Shown here: in pieces, positions 1 through 9,012 of the stretch
Layout of the letters: every line of letters starts with the position of its first letter
How positions within the stretch are numbered: the first letter of the stretch is position 1
Assembly: GCA_028708425.1 (NCBI GenBank)
Contig: JAQVYY010000037.1
Span: 1 to 35,884, forward strand
Length of the DNA: 35,884 nucleotides
Direction: 5' to 3'
Origin: Bacteroidales bacterium
GTDB lineage: Bacteria > Bacteroidota > Bacteroidia > Bacteroidales > Tenuifilaceae
Notes under the pieces: generated by a model
Databases searched by the model: none
What the model was told of the DNA's origin: nothing
The model's input: only the letters and a program-made list of their open reading frames with translations
Made by a program: the position numbers and the translations under genes

Positions 1-73
1 CCCTCCCCTAAAAACTAAACATTTGTCATTGACAAAGCCATTTCTATTTTCAACGGTTTTGTCGAACATACGT

Positions 74-105
74 TTCAGAGCGAAACGCAGTGAAGCGAAG
101 AATCT
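74..105 (+). repeat. Degraded GAGCGAA...GAAGCGAAGAATCT-type repeat
   Basis: The segment contains GAGCGAA followed by TGAAGCGAAGAATCT. From memory this resembles a short intergenic repeat of the form CATTCTGAGCGAAGCGAAGAATCT that recurs in many bacterial genomes, here with an insertion between the two halves. Only one copy is in the window, so its repeat status is inferred and not shown by the sequence itself. Confidence 0.35.
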
Positions 106-302
106 ATAATGTTTAACTTTGTTTTTATCGGACAATAGTGGTTTTTTTACAAGTTTTTAATCCTAATTTGGCTTACCACGTGAAATAATTGTGAAATAAA
201 ACAATGAATCTGTAAATCGGACGCAACCTTTTGCTACCAATTACCATCTATGGAGTAAAGTGAGAAAAACTTTTCAATGATTTAAATACTCCAGCCTTTT
301 AC

Positions 303-338
303 AAAAACTCGCCGCAAGGGAAACCACGGCGAGTTTTT
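303..338. terminator. Bidirectional intrinsic terminator after gldB-like gene
   Basis: A perfect 12-bp stem (AAAAACTCGCCG at 303-314, CGGCGAGTTTTT at 327-338) surrounds a 12-nt loop. The A and T tails make it work on either strand. It lies 17 bases beyond the stop of the minus-strand gene and should end that transcript. Confidence 0.85.
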
Positions 339-355
339 TATTATTACCATTGGCT

Positions 356-1363
356 TTACGGATTGTATCGCGCTTCATTTAGAATATGCTGATAGTTCGT
401 CTCGTTCATCAGCTGCTCCAGCGAGTAGTCCTTATTCCTATCCATAAATTTCTGTACTATTCTATACCCTAGCCATACCGCAGCTTTACCTGGCGATTCG
501 GTTGGAAATCCCTTGGTAAATGGTGCATTATTAACAAACTGGTTAATGGTAAAGGTTTCGGAGGTGAATAGGAGCTTATGCTCAACCAAGTATGCCCACA
601 TATGCGATTCGTTATTTTTACACCATTTCATTTGGTCGGGTGTAAATCCAAAAAGTAAGCTATCGGACTGCGTGGGCAATAATTTTTTGGTTGCATACAT
701 CAACCCTCCATCGTATATCATGTTGTTTACCAGGTTATCTATAGAATCGTTAAATACGAATTCGCCAAACAGCCAAGAGTGCATAACATCCGAGGGGATT
801 TTTTTAGGATGCATATTATACTGCAAATACTTAGGTATTCCGAGCATTGAGTAGTACTCGCAGTCGCGTCCCAAGTAGCGGTCGCACCCAAAGGCCACAA
901 GGCTATCGGCAATAATTACCGAGCTATTAAACCCCGAAACGAAGGTGTAAACCTTGGGTACTATATTGTTGGGAAAATAGTATTTATAACGCTTAAAAGC
1001 GTTAGTGATTTCGATATTAAGCCATTCTATATCGCTAAACGTTTCGCTTACCTGAGCATAGGTTTCGGAAACCGTTTCATCGGTTAAAAAACCTTTTAAA
1101 TACGACGAGAAATTAGGGTCATCGGTATTGCCAATACCAATTATTCCCTCGGTAAAAAGGTTGAAAAACTGGGGGTATTCATCAGTTAAACGCGCTGCCT
1201 CGGTATCTATACTATCTAAATTAATGGAGAACAAGGATTTCTCGAACCGTTGAATATCAATATCCACATCAATGCTATCGAGTGGGATTTTATCGCCCCT
1301 ATTACATCCGTAAAATGCAAGCAGCCAAAGTAATGCAATTACTACTATTCGTGTTCTTTTCAT
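356..1363 (-). CDS. gldB: GldB-like gliding-motility family lipoprotein
   Basis: A 335-aa lipoprotein resembling GldB, a cell-envelope lipoprotein required for gliding in Flavobacterium and also present in many non-gliding Bacteroidota, where its role is unclear. The N-terminus has a basic start, a hydrophobic run and Cys20 in a FYGC lipobox, so export and lipidation are likely. The C-terminal half carries the segment HMWAYLVEHKLLF and a following PGKAAVWLGYRIV segment, which I associate with the GldB family. The usual neighbour gldC is not seen, although the window ends 355 bases downstream. A terminator follows directly, so it may be monocistronic. The family call comes from remembered similarity and no catalytic residue supports it. 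The presence of GldB alone does not prove motility. Confidence 0.7.
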   Translation of the reverse strand: MKRTRIVVIALLWLLAFYGCNRGDKIPLDSIDVDIDIQRFEKSLFSINLDSIDTEAARLTDEYPQFFNLFTEGIIGIGNTDDPNFSSYLKGFLTDETVSETYAQVSETFSDIEWLNIEITNAFKRYKYYFPNNIVPKVYTFVSGFNSSVIIADSLVAFGCDRYLGRDCEYYSMLGIPKYLQYNMHPKKIPSDVMHSWLFGEFVFNDSIDNLVNNMIYDGGLMYATKKLLPTQSDSLLFGFTPDQMKWCKNNESHMWAYLVEHKLLFTSETFTINQFVNNAPFTKGFPTESPGKAAVWLGYRIVQKFMDRNKDYSLEQLMNETNYQHILNEARYNP

Positions 1364-1425
1364 AACTATTCGTGCTATATTTTGGATAAAAATATATTTT
1401 TTAGATATTCACACCAAAAACCTTT

Positions 1426-1497
1426 AACCCGCATTACTCATAAAATTTGTTAATGATGAATGCAAATGCGGATTACCCCCGACTAAGTTTAAAGCCA
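1426..1497 (+). repeat. Dispersed three-hairpin repeat, copy 1 (unit A plus start of B)
   Basis: Unit A (1426-1474, 49 bp) is an imperfect palindrome opening AACCCGCATTACTCAT and closing GATGAATGCAAATGCGG. It is followed by the beginning of unit B (CCCCGACTAAGTTTAAAGCC), which then decays. It lies between the divergent gldB-like and helicase genes. It matches the full copy at 30265-30410 in the same orientation. Confidence 0.8.
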
Positions 1498-1646
1498 ATC
1501 CCTTCCTTATTAGAGTAACATTAACGAAATTGCTTCGCTTTTAGCATATAAACATAGAACATTCCCTCAATTTATACTAAACAGTTTGCAATAAAGGTGT
1601 TTTATTGTAATTTTATAAAAAAGAGTAGCAGTAATTATTGTACAAA

Positions 1647-4118
1647 ATGACCTTTAAAGTTACGCCGCAACTTAAGCTTGCCCTTGATTTTGTTGAAACA
1701 ACGGGCAAAAACATATTCTTAACGGGTAAGGCAGGAACAGGAAAGACCACCTTTCTGCATAATTTAAAAAAATCCACATCAAAACGGATGGTTGTGGTTG
1801 CCCCAACGGGTGTTGCTGCTATTGGTGCTGGAGGCGTAACTATCCACTCCTTTTTTCAGCTTTCGTTTGGACCGCAGCTACCCGAAAACTTGTATAAAAA
1901 GGGCGAGTTTTCAGGTTTACAACGGTTTAATAAAACCAAAATCAATATTATCAAAAGTTTAGACCTACTGGTAATTGACGAGATTAGTATGGTAAGAGCC
2001 GATTTGCTCGATGGGATTGATAGGGTTTTAAGGCGTTTTAAAAATAGATATAAACCTTTTGGTGGCGTTCAGCTACTTATGATTGGCGATTTGCAGCAGC
2101 TCGCTCCCATTGCTAAGGACAATGAGTGGGCAATTCTTCAAGAATTTTACGAATCGGTATTCTTTTTTAGCAGTAAAGCCTTACAGCAAACCAATTTTGT
2201 AAGCATTGAGCTGAGCGAAATTTTCAGGCAAAGCGACCAGTATTTTATAAATCTACTAAACAAGGTTCGAAATAATGAGCTCGACACAAATAGCATAAAT
2301 GAGCTAAATAAAAGATATATACCAAATTTTAACCCCAACGATAAGGACGGTTACATTACCCTTACCACCCATAATCATCAGGCAAAAAGCATTAATGATG
2401 CTAAGCTTAATGCGCTAAAAACCGAAGCAAAAACATTTGAAGCCACTGTTAAGGGTAATTTCCCAGAACATTCATACCCCACCGATTACAACCTAACGCT
2501 AAAGGTAGGCGCACAGGTAATGTTCGTAAAAAACGACCCAACGTACGAGAAACAGTTCTTTAACGGTAAAATTGGTACGCTCGAAGATATTGACGATGAA
2601 GGCCTGTACGTTCAATGCCCCGACGACCCATCGCCAATACTGGTTACCCCTTTAACATGGGAAAACACTCGCTACACGCTCGACCGCAATACCAAAATGA
2701 TTAAGGAAGAAACAACTGGTAGCTTTACGCAATATCCACTAAAGCTGGCATGGGCAATAACCATTCATAAGAGCCAAGGGTTAACATTCGACAGGGCAAT
2801 AATTGATGCGCAAGCCGCTTTTACCCACGGACAGGTTTACGTGGCATTAAGCAGATGCCGAACATTTGAGGGACTGGTTCTGAGCTCAAAAATTAATACC
2901 AATAGCATTATCACCGATAGAACGGTTAAAGGCTTTAGCGAGGATGTTGAAAACAACCAGCCTACCCAGGCAACCCTATCTAAATCGCAGATTAGCTACC
3001 AAAAAGAGCTTATTCTAGAGCTGTTCGATTTTACGCAGCTACAAAAAACCATTGACTACACGCTACGATTGGTTCGGGAAAATGAATCGAGCTTTTTGCC
3101 CGACCTTGTCAACTCGCTTAGCACGCTGAGCAACGAGTTTAAAATAAATATTTTTGATGTTGGACAAAAATTTATTCTACAGATAAATAGAATGGCAGAT
3201 GCTGATGGTTCGGTAGAAGAGAATTCTGCACTACAAGAACGAATAAAAAAGGCTGCATCATTCTTTATACCTAAGCTAGATGACGATTTTTTAAAATCTT
3301 TTTCGGAAACAAACTACGAAACCGACAGCTTAGAATTAGAGAGTAAGGCAAAATCTCAGCTTGAAAGAATAACCAAGGGCATAGCCGAAAAATTGGTGTG
3401 CCTAAAAACCTGCAAAAACGGGTTTAACTCGCTGCAGTATATAAATGCTAGAGCCACGGCAAGCATCGATTTACCCAAACGGAAACGCGCTAAAAAAATC
3501 GATAAAACACCCATAACAGACCTAGAACATGGCGAGCTATTCACCACATTACAGCTATGGCGCAAGGGTGTTGCCGACGAGCAAAAAGTTCCAGCATTCA
3601 GAATTTTAAAGCAAATTTCGCTTTACGAGATTGCAAACGAGCTCCCTTGCCACTTGCAAACACTTAAGCTAATATCCGGCATTGGGCCCAAGAAACTTGC
3701 CGATTTCGGTAAGGATATTATTGATATGGTTAGGGAGTATCACCTTGAGAAAGGCATGGAAATACCTGAATTAGAAATATTTGAAGCGAAGAGCAAGGCT
3801 CACAAGCAAAAGTCGCATGAAGTAACGTATGAGATGTTTAAACAGGGCAAAAGCATTGACGAGATTGCTAAGGAACGTGATATGGCTTTCTCAACCATTG
3901 CCGGTCATCTTAATCACTATATTGCATCTGGTGATATACTAATTACACAGCTCCTTGACCCCAAAAAAATTGAAGCAATTACCAACCATTTCACTAATAC
4001 AGACGATTTACGCCTTACCCCAGCAAAAGAGGCTCTTGGCGACGACTACTCGTATAACGAGCTGCGCTGGGTACTAAAAGATTTGGTAAAAAGGGAACTA
4101 GTGAGTTTAGATGGCTAG
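1647..4118 (+). CDS. Pif1/RecD-like superfamily 1 helicase with HRDC and HTH modules
   Basis: An 823-aa ATP-dependent DNA helicase. Walker A is GKAGTGKT at residues 27-34, Walker B is LLVIDE near 107-112, GDLQQLAP lies at 147-154, and the C-terminal helicase motifs AITIHKSQGLTFDRA (about 370-384) and QVYVALSRCRTF (about 396-407) are intact. Residues about 628-700 look like an HRDC domain (LWRKGVADEQKVPAFRIL, then LISGIGPKKLADFG). Residues about 722-765 look like the RecQ-type C-terminal helix-turn-helix (GKSIDEIAKERDMAFSTIAG). It probably acts in recombination, replication restart or G-quadruplex processing; the substrate is inferred. I chose ATG 1647. A TTG at 1638 is in frame but would add only three residues before it. 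It converges on the ABC ATPase gene, 22 bases away, with no convincing terminator between them. Confidence 0.88.
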   Translation: MTFKVTPQLKLALDFVETTGKNIFLTGKAGTGKTTFLHNLKKSTSKRMVVVAPTGVAAIGAGGVTIHSFFQLSFGPQLPENLYKKGEFSGLQRFNKTKINIIKSLDLLVIDEISMVRADLLDGIDRVLRRFKNRYKPFGGVQLLMIGDLQQLAPIAKDNEWAILQEFYESVFFFSSKALQQTNFVSIELSEIFRQSDQYFINLLNKVRNNELDTNSINELNKRYIPNFNPNDKDGYITLTTHNHQAKSINDAKLNALKTEAKTFEATVKGNFPEHSYPTDYNLTLKVGAQVMFVKNDPTYEKQFFNGKIGTLEDIDDEGLYVQCPDDPSPILVTPLTWENTRYTLDRNTKMIKEETTGSFTQYPLKLAWAITIHKSQGLTFDRAIIDAQAAFTHGQVYVALSRCRTFEGLVLSSKINTNSIITDRTVKGFSEDVENNQPTQATLSKSQISYQKELILELFDFTQLQKTIDYTLRLVRENESSFLPDLVNSLSTLSNEFKINIFDVGQKFILQINRMADADGSVEENSALQERIKKAASFFIPKLDDDFLKSFSETNYETDSLELESKAKSQLERITKGIAEKLVCLKTCKNGFNSLQYINARATASIDLPKRKRAKKIDKTPITDLEHGELFTTLQLWRKGVADEQKVPAFRILKQISLYEIANELPCHLQTLKLISGIGPKKLADFGKDIIDMVREYHLEKGMEIPELEIFEAKSKAHKQKSHEVTYEMFKQGKSIDEIAKERDMAFSTIAGHLNHYIASGDILITQLLDPKKIEAITNHFTNTDDLRLTPAKEALGDDYSYNELRWVLKDLVKRELVSLDG

Positions 4119-4140
4119 CCTACATAGGCTTCTACTCAGA

Positions 4141-5148
4141 CTAGGAGTTTACTTCCCGAAGCTTTTGAGCCAACTCGTACAGGGTGTGGGTTTTAAATAG
4201 CTGATTATCATTATTCGTTACGGTCCATTCTGTTGAATTTCCTCGCTCATTGCTCATTACTTTCAGCCCCTCGCCATCACTTTTTACATCAAAGCCAATC
4301 CGTTCAAGCATTTTAACAGTCCAAATAGCGGCCCTACCCTCGCCCTCAAAAACGATGGCTTTAGATGAACGACGCTGATTACGAAACAGACCCGACCCCA
4401 TATCAAATAGCACCTCGCTATCAGCCAGAAACTTTTCAAACTTACCATTTAACGCTAAATCCTCGGGTGCGCCCGAAAAGAGTCCATCTTTCAGCATCAT
4501 CCAAATAGTATCCGCTTCGTGAATAGCACCCTGCAAATCGTGGGTGGAGTAGATTATGGTTTTACCGTTATTCTGTGCTAGATCAGAAAGCAGGCTCACC
4601 ATTTCGAACTTATTGGGTAAATCGAGAAAAGCCGTTGGCTCATCCAGAATAATAATGCGAGTATCCTGCGCCAAGGCAAAAGCAACCATTGCCCTTTGCA
4701 GCTCCCCATCGCTTATGGTGGCAATATCTCTCTGCGCCAAATGCGAAATATTTACCAACGCCAGGGCGTAATTTACCTTTTCCCAATCGGTGGCCGACAG
4801 GGTACGCGTCCACCCTAAGTGTGGAAACCGAGCAATTGCCACAAAATCGCGAACGTGCAAATTGGCCACCCTAACCGACTCGGCAGGCACAAAGCTTAAA
4901 GCTTTGGATTTTTGCTTTCGGCATAGTTTTGACACGGGCACACCATCAACATAAATTGCTCCCGACATAGGCATCTGCAAACCCATAATTGAACGCAGTA
5001 ACGTACTCTTACCAATGCCGTTGCGCCCTATCAAAGCAATAAGTTCGCCGCTATGCGTATCAACAGAAAATTTAGGTAGCAAAGGTTTACCCTTTGAGTA
5101 ACCAAGCTCTACGTTTTGTATCGAAACGGAAAATGTGCCCTTTTGCAT
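4141..5148 (-). CDS. FecE/BtuD-type ABC transporter ATP-binding protein
   Basis: A 335-aa ATPase that powers import through the adjacent FecCD-type permease. Walker A GRNGIGKST is at 41-49, the signature is ISDGE at about 145-149 in place of LSGGQ, Walker B IIILDEP is at about 165-171, and the switch histidine is in STHD near 203. The position normally held by the Q-loop glutamine reads VPAES, so that glutamine appears to be replaced. Family members are usually about 250-270 aa. This one carries roughly 85 extra C-terminal residues (about 251-335) of unknown function. It starts two bases after the permease stop, so the two are translationally coupled. Candidate substrates are ferric siderophore, heme or cobalamin; the sequence alone does not decide. 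Confidence 0.88.
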   Translation of the reverse strand: MQKGTFSVSIQNVELGYSKGKPLLPKFSVDTHSGELIALIGRNGIGKSTLLRSIMGLQMPMSGAIYVDGVPVSKLCRKQKSKALSFVPAESVRVANLHVRDFVAIARFPHLGWTRTLSATDWEKVNYALALVNISHLAQRDIATISDGELQRAMVAFALAQDTRIIILDEPTAFLDLPNKFEMVSLLSDLAQNNGKTIIYSTHDLQGAIHEADTIWMMLKDGLFSGAPEDLALNGKFEKFLADSEVLFDMGSGLFRNQRRSSKAIVFEGEGRAAIWTVKMLERIGFDVKSDGEGLKVMSNERGNSTEWTVTNNDNQLFKTHTLYELAQKLREVNS

Positions 5149-5150
5149 AG

Positions 5151-6206
5151 CTATATACCCGAAAATCGTTGGTTCTTAATCACTACGAATATCACAATGG
5201 GAATACCCAATAATGCTGAAATCGAATTAATTGGAAGCGTAACCTCTAACCCTGGCAGCTGCGAAACAATATCGGCAAATAGCAGCATTATACTGCCCAA
5301 CAGCAGCACGCCCGGAATTAGCACGGCGTGATTTGCCGTTCGAAATATCATTCGGGCAATGTGTGGCACTGCAATACCAATAAAACCAATGGGACCACAA
5401 AAAGCGGTTACCCCACCAGCAAGTAAACTGGTAGATGTAAAAATTAGGGTACGGGTTAGCGTTAGGTTTAAACCAACGCCCCGAGCATACGAATCACCCA
5501 AAAGCAAAACATTGAGTAGCCGCATCGAGATGAAGCTTAGGGCTAACCCAACCACAACAATAAAGGCAAAAACCTTAAGCTGCATACCCGCCACCGAGCT
5601 TAAGCTACCCATGGTCCATATTACAAAAGCCTTTAGCATCGATTCGTTACTAAAGTACTGCAAAACGCTAACCAGAGCCGATGCAGCGGAGCCAAACATC
5701 ATTCCGAGTATCAGAATGGTCATTATATCCTTTACCCTAACAGAAACGGCTAAAACCACTAACAGCACAAGCATAGAGCCCAGTATTGCGGCACCCGCCA
5801 AGCTAAAACTGGTACCCAATCCTGAAAGGTTGTAAACCCCTAACGAAGCCATTCCCAAAACCAGGATGGCTACACCCAGGCTTGCTCCTGCGCTAATACC
5901 CAGTACGTAAGGACCTGCCAAAGGATTACGAAACATGGTTTGCATTTGCAAACCGCTAACCGATAGCGCAGCACCCGCAAGCACAGCTGTAATTGATTTG
6001 GGTAGCCTAAAATCGCGAACAATGGTATTCCAAACATCGTTATCGGCCTTACCAAAAACCGATTTTAACACATCGAGCCAGGGAATGGCAACCGAGCCAA
6101 AAAGCAAATCGAAACAAAAAAGAACGGCCAACAGCACAACCAACCCGCTAAAGAGAGCAAAATTTCGTCGAACTATAGGGTTATGGGTTGGCGTAACTAA
6201 TTTCAT
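5151..6206 (-). CDS. FecCD-family ABC transporter permease
   Basis: A 351-aa inner-membrane permease with about ten hydrophobic segments. Family hallmarks are RLPKSITAVLAGAALSVSG near the first third, NPLAGPYVLGISAGAS after it, and GPIGFIGIAVPHIARMIF towards the C-terminus, which fits the cytoplasmic loop that contacts the ATPase. It forms a homodimeric channel for iron-siderophore, heme or vitamin B12 in characterised relatives. Its start overlaps the stop of the upstream binding-protein gene by four bases (ATGA), and the ATPase gene follows two bases after its own stop, so the three are one transcriptional unit. I see no TonB-dependent receptor and no cobalamin riboswitch that would settle the substrate. 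Confidence 0.92.
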   Translation of the reverse strand: MKLVTPTHNPIVRRNFALFSGLVVLLAVLFCFDLLFGSVAIPWLDVLKSVFGKADNDVWNTIVRDFRLPKSITAVLAGAALSVSGLQMQTMFRNPLAGPYVLGISAGASLGVAILVLGMASLGVYNLSGLGTSFSLAGAAILGSMLVLLVVLAVSVRVKDIMTILILGMMFGSAASALVSVLQYFSNESMLKAFVIWTMGSLSSVAGMQLKVFAFIVVVGLALSFISMRLLNVLLLGDSYARGVGLNLTLTRTLIFTSTSLLAGGVTAFCGPIGFIGIAVPHIARMIFRTANHAVLIPGVLLLGSIMLLFADIVSQLPGLEVTLPINSISALLGIPIVIFVVIKNQRFSGI

Positions 6207-7345
6207 TGCAAGGGTTTATAGTAAACCAGCTCGTGGTTTAGGTGGTGGGGATGAAAAATCTTAATTAAATCCTTTAGAATAAGGTGCGGGTTAACCGTAC
6301 CCGACTCAAAAAAATCGTTACCCCCCGTGGGGTTTGTACGCTTATTATTATTGAAAATTGTAGAATCTGATATCAATGAAAAGTTCTTTAAAATTGGCAA
6401 GTTGGCAGTGATATCGGCCAAGGAGTTAGCCATACCCGTATTTAACCAAATATCGGCATCGGCAGCATAACCCAAAGCATTTTCGATGCTAAAAGGGTAG
6501 CTACGATTTCCCTCAAGATGCTTTAAAAGATAATTACCCCGAGCATCGGCAATCAATGTTGCCATAAACCCTTCTGAACCCGGAAAATACCAAACATCTT
6601 TCCAAGGTAGATTTATAAAAACATCTGGTTTAACAATATCCTTAGGCAACATCTCTTTTAGACCCAAATACTCGGTTTGCACCTCACCAAAAATGCTATC
6701 GGCCAAAGCGAACTTATCGAGCAACAGGCCAAATACCTTAATCCACTCCGCCTTTCCCAACGGGTTCTCCTCAAGGTAATCGCCAATAAAAAGTACGGGT
6801 ACCTTTAAATCTTTTAACTTCTGAAGATAACCAGCCATCTCGGCTCCCACGCCGTATGCCAAAACCACATCGGGTTTAAGCGAAACAACCAGCTCGTAGT
6901 TCAGTGCCTGCTCATACCCTACATCTTTAACCTTTTTATCAGTAATTCGCCTTTGCACCGTAGGGCTAGTTACGTAGCCAGTTCCCGAAACCCCAACAAT
7001 CTTATTGGCATCGTCTAGCCTATCGATAAAAGCCACGTGCGTGGTTGACAGGCACACCATGCGCTGCACGGGTGTTTGAATGATTTCATCAAAAGTACCA
7101 TCCTTTGGTATACTTTGCTTATGAGTAAATAAATATCGATACTCAACCCCCTCGGCCTCCTGCCAAGGGTTGGTTACGTTGAGCTGGTAACCATGCGCTA
7201 TTTTTGATAAGCTAAAGCCACTAGCCTGCTCAATTGGAAGCCTTTCCAGAACTTTATTCTGTTTAATCGTTTTGGATTGCTGGTTACTACCACACGAAAC
7301 CAGAAAAAGGAGAGCTAAAACAGCAATTGACGAATTCTTAATCAT
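6203..7345 (-). CDS. FecB/BtuF-type substrate-binding lipoprotein of ABC importer
   Basis: A 380-aa periplasmic binding protein. The N-terminus is a lipoprotein signal with LVSC placing the lipidated residue at Cys18. The body fits the Periplasmic_binding_2 (TroA/BtuF-like) fold: QRMVCLSTTHVAFIDRL at the start of the first lobe, IVGVSGTGYV, then YELVVSLKPDVVLAYG, and the long connecting helix typical of class III binding proteins. It delivers a metal chelate or corrinoid to the permease encoded just downstream, with which it overlaps by four bases. The gene upstream is only nine bases away, so the importer seems to be read from a promoter further up. Ligand identity is inferred at family level only. 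Confidence 0.88.
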   Translation of the reverse strand: MIKNSSIAVLALLFLVSCGSNQQSKTIKQNKVLERLPIEQASGFSLSKIAHGYQLNVTNPWQEAEGVEYRYLFTHKQSIPKDGTFDEIIQTPVQRMVCLSTTHVAFIDRLDDANKIVGVSGTGYVTSPTVQRRITDKKVKDVGYEQALNYELVVSLKPDVVLAYGVGAEMAGYLQKLKDLKVPVLFIGDYLEENPLGKAEWIKVFGLLLDKFALADSIFGEVQTEYLGLKEMLPKDIVKPDVFINLPWKDVWYFPGSEGFMATLIADARGNYLLKHLEGNRSYPFSIENALGYAADADIWLNTGMANSLADITANLPILKNFSLISDSTIFNNNKRTNPTGGNDFFESGTVNPHLILKDLIKIFHPHHLNHELVYYKPLQ

Positions 7346-7354
7346 AGAAAAATA

Positions 7355-7669
7355 TTAACTCTTTGCATGTTTATAATTATTCGGAAAAACTCCCTCAGCA
7401 CCATCCTGTATCGCCTTTGCGACCGTATCGTTTTCAGCAGTTACAGACAAATTCCGTTTACCTTTCGAATTGTAGTAAACAAGAAGCGTATCGGTAGGTT
7501 TAATTAACTCTATATCAAGCCGTTTTTTTAATTTATTAAACAAAACGCCCCTGTAGAATTCCATATCCTTTGATATCATTTTTTTTATAAGAAGATGATT
7601 TGGTTTTTTAGCATCAAAATCTCTTTCGAATTCAACCCTAACCGTAAGCATATTCTGTGTTGAGTCCAT
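7355..7669 (-). CDS. Uncharacterised 104-aa protein in the coaE/ABC operon
   Basis: I do not recognise this family. The product is 104 aa, soluble and mixed charge, with no signal peptide, membrane segment or Cys pattern. The first half is rich in Lys, Asp and Phe (VRVEFERDFDAKK), the middle has TDTLLVYYNSKGKRNL, suggesting beta strands. The case for a real gene is positional: it sits snugly between two genes on the same strand, 11 bases after the J-domain gene and 9 bases before the binding-protein gene, and removing it would leave an unusual hole. An internal Met at residue 7 is an alternative start. Confidence 0.6.
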   Translation of the reverse strand: MDSTQNMLTVRVEFERDFDAKKPNHLLIKKMISKDMEFYRGVLFNKLKKRLDIELIKPTDTLLVYYNSKGKRNLSVTAENDTVAKAIQDGAEGVFPNNYKHAKS

Positions 7670-7680
7670 AATATTGAATA

Positions 7681-8397
7681 TTATACCAAGCCACGTTCCT
7701 TCTTGATCTTATCGTAAGCCTCATTAACCTTTTGAAATTTTACCTCGGCCGATTTGCGAATATCCTCACCCAAATACCCAACCTTATCGGGATGATACTT
7801 AATAGCCATTGCATGATATGCCTTTTTCAGCTCATCGTTAGTAGCATTGGGCGAAACCTCAAGAATTTTGTAGTACGCCTCCATGCTATCAATAAACATC
7901 GACTTTATTGATTCGTAATCGGCGGTCGTTACCCCAATCCAATTGGCAATGCGATTAATTACCTCAATCTCTTTGGGGTGCTTAACCCCATCGGCTTCAG
8001 AGATACCAAAAAGAAAGTGCAGGAGCTGCAACCGCGAGGGGTAGTCCATATTGTTGCGAACCTGATAGCAAACATCGCGAAGCGGAACATCCTGTTTCAG
8101 AATATCGCGAAGTAGCATCAACGCCTCTTTTGCTGCTTGCTCGCCAAAGCTCTTTAAGAAATACTGTTTTACGTAGTTTAGCTCCGACTGCACTACCTTT
8201 CCATCGGCACGCATAACCTCGGCTACAAGCACCAGTAAGCTTACTAAAAAACTATTGCGATTAGCTGAATAGCCGGTACTTACAAACTTTTCAGAGGTAG
8301 AGAATAACGAACCAATTGCAAAACCAATAACGGCACCAAGAGGCCCCCCAAAGGCCCAACCTAACCCACCGCCAATCCATTTAGCATACTTTGCCAT
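7681..8397 (-). CDS. DjlA-like TerB/J-domain protein
   Basis: A 238-aa co-chaperone-like protein. It opens with a glycine-rich hydrophobic segment ([20 protein letters not shown], about 9-28) that could insert in the inner membrane. A TerB-like helical domain follows (about 48-165, with [15 protein letters not shown] and [14 protein letters not shown], the acidic motifs of that fold). A C-terminal J domain spans about 173-236 with [20 protein letters not shown] and the HPD triad at 202-204, needed to stimulate DnaK. The order membrane segment-TerB-J matches DjlA. It lies 30 bases downstream of coaE in the same transcription unit. The client or stress role is unknown. Confidence 0.85.
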   Translation of the reverse strand: MAKYAKWIGGGLGWAFGGPLGAVIGFAIGSLFSTSEKFVSTGYSANRNSFLVSLLVLVAEVMRADGKVVQSELNYVKQYFLKSFGEQAAKEALMLLRDILKQDVPLRDVCYQVRNNMDYPSRLQLLHFLFGISEADGVKHPKEIEVINRIANWIGVTTADYESIKSMFIDSMEAYYKILEVSPNATNDELKKAYHAMAIKYHPDKVGYLGEDIRKSAEVKFQKVNEAYDKIKKERGLV

Positions 8398-8427
8398 ATT
8401 AAATCAAAAATTTTATGTCTAAATCAA

Positions 8428-9012
8428 TTAGATATTTAACAATATTTTCACGAGATTTTCAACCTGAGGAAGCAACAGCTCCTCACCATTATTCTTTATT
8501 ACATAATCAACCTTTTGAACCAATTGCTGCTGAGGCATTTGATTTGCCATTCGTGCACGCACCCTGTCCGCCGAAACGCCATCGCGATTACACACCCTAG
8601 CAATACGAACCTTATCGGGTGCCCATACAGCAACCGTTTTATCGACCTGTTTATAGGCTCCGCTTTCAAACAGAATAGCGGCCTCCTTAAATACCAAGCG
8701 GTGCTGACTGTTTGCCTTAACCCACAAATCGAAATGCTGAGCCACTACGGGATGAATAATTGAGTTTAAACGTTCTAGTAGCCTAGCATCAGCAAATACT
8801 AGGCTACCAACCCGCTTCCTATCTAATTTTCCATCACGATAAATTGAGTCGCCAAATAATGCTTTTGCACCGCTTACAATGGTTTCGTGCGTATCGGATA
8901 GCTGTTTTGCTTCTGCATCGGCATTATAAACAGGGTAGCCCATTGCCTCGACAATTCGACAAACCATCGACTTGCCGCTTCCTATTCCGCCGGTAATGCC
9001 AACCCTAATCAT
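8428..9012 (-). CDS. coaE: Dephospho-CoA kinase
   Basis: A 194-aa P-loop kinase that phosphorylates the ribose 3'-OH of dephospho-CoA, the last step of coenzyme A synthesis, in the cytosol. The P-loop GGIGSGKS is at residues 8-15. NADAEAKQL follows at the position of the CoaE substrate-binding region, and the IIHPVVAQHF segment (about 90) and the LVFKEAAILFESG segment (about 105-117) are both characteristic of CoaE. Length is normal for the family. It overlaps the ybbR-like gene by four bases (ATGA), implying coupled translation. The ybbR-coaE adjacency is common in Bacteroidota. Confidence 0.95.
   Translation of the reverse strand: MIRVGITGGIGSGKSMVCRIVEAMGYPVYNADAEAKQLSDTHETIVSGAKALFGDSIYRDGKLDRKRVGSLVFADARLLERLNSIIHPVVAQHFDLWVKANSQHRLVFKEAAILFESGAYKQVDKTVAVWAPDKVRIARVCNRDGVSADRVRARMANQMPQQQLVQKVDYVIKNNGEELLLPQVENLVKILLNI

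Larger units (their letters stand above)
1..355. other. Intergenic stretch at window start
   Basis: No gene is supported here. The stretch contains a degraded repeat-like segment at 74-105 and a strong terminator hairpin at 303-338, listed separately. The rest is AT-rich and I see no tRNA, promoter of clear consensus or coding frame in it. The gene to the left lies outside the window, so its promoter or 3' end could extend into this region. Confidence 0.6.

Noticed and set aside
1638-1646. TTG as helicase start
   Set aside because: It adds only three residues before an ATG at 1647 that begins the conserved N-terminal region.
5359-5835. 158-aa open frame antisense to the permease
   Set aside because: The permease on the other strand is clearly real and this frame has no recognisable domain.
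7346-9008. Cobalamin riboswitch upstream of the ABC importer
   Set aside because: The importer is embedded in a co-directional block with gaps of only 9-30 bases, leaving no space for the riboswitch.
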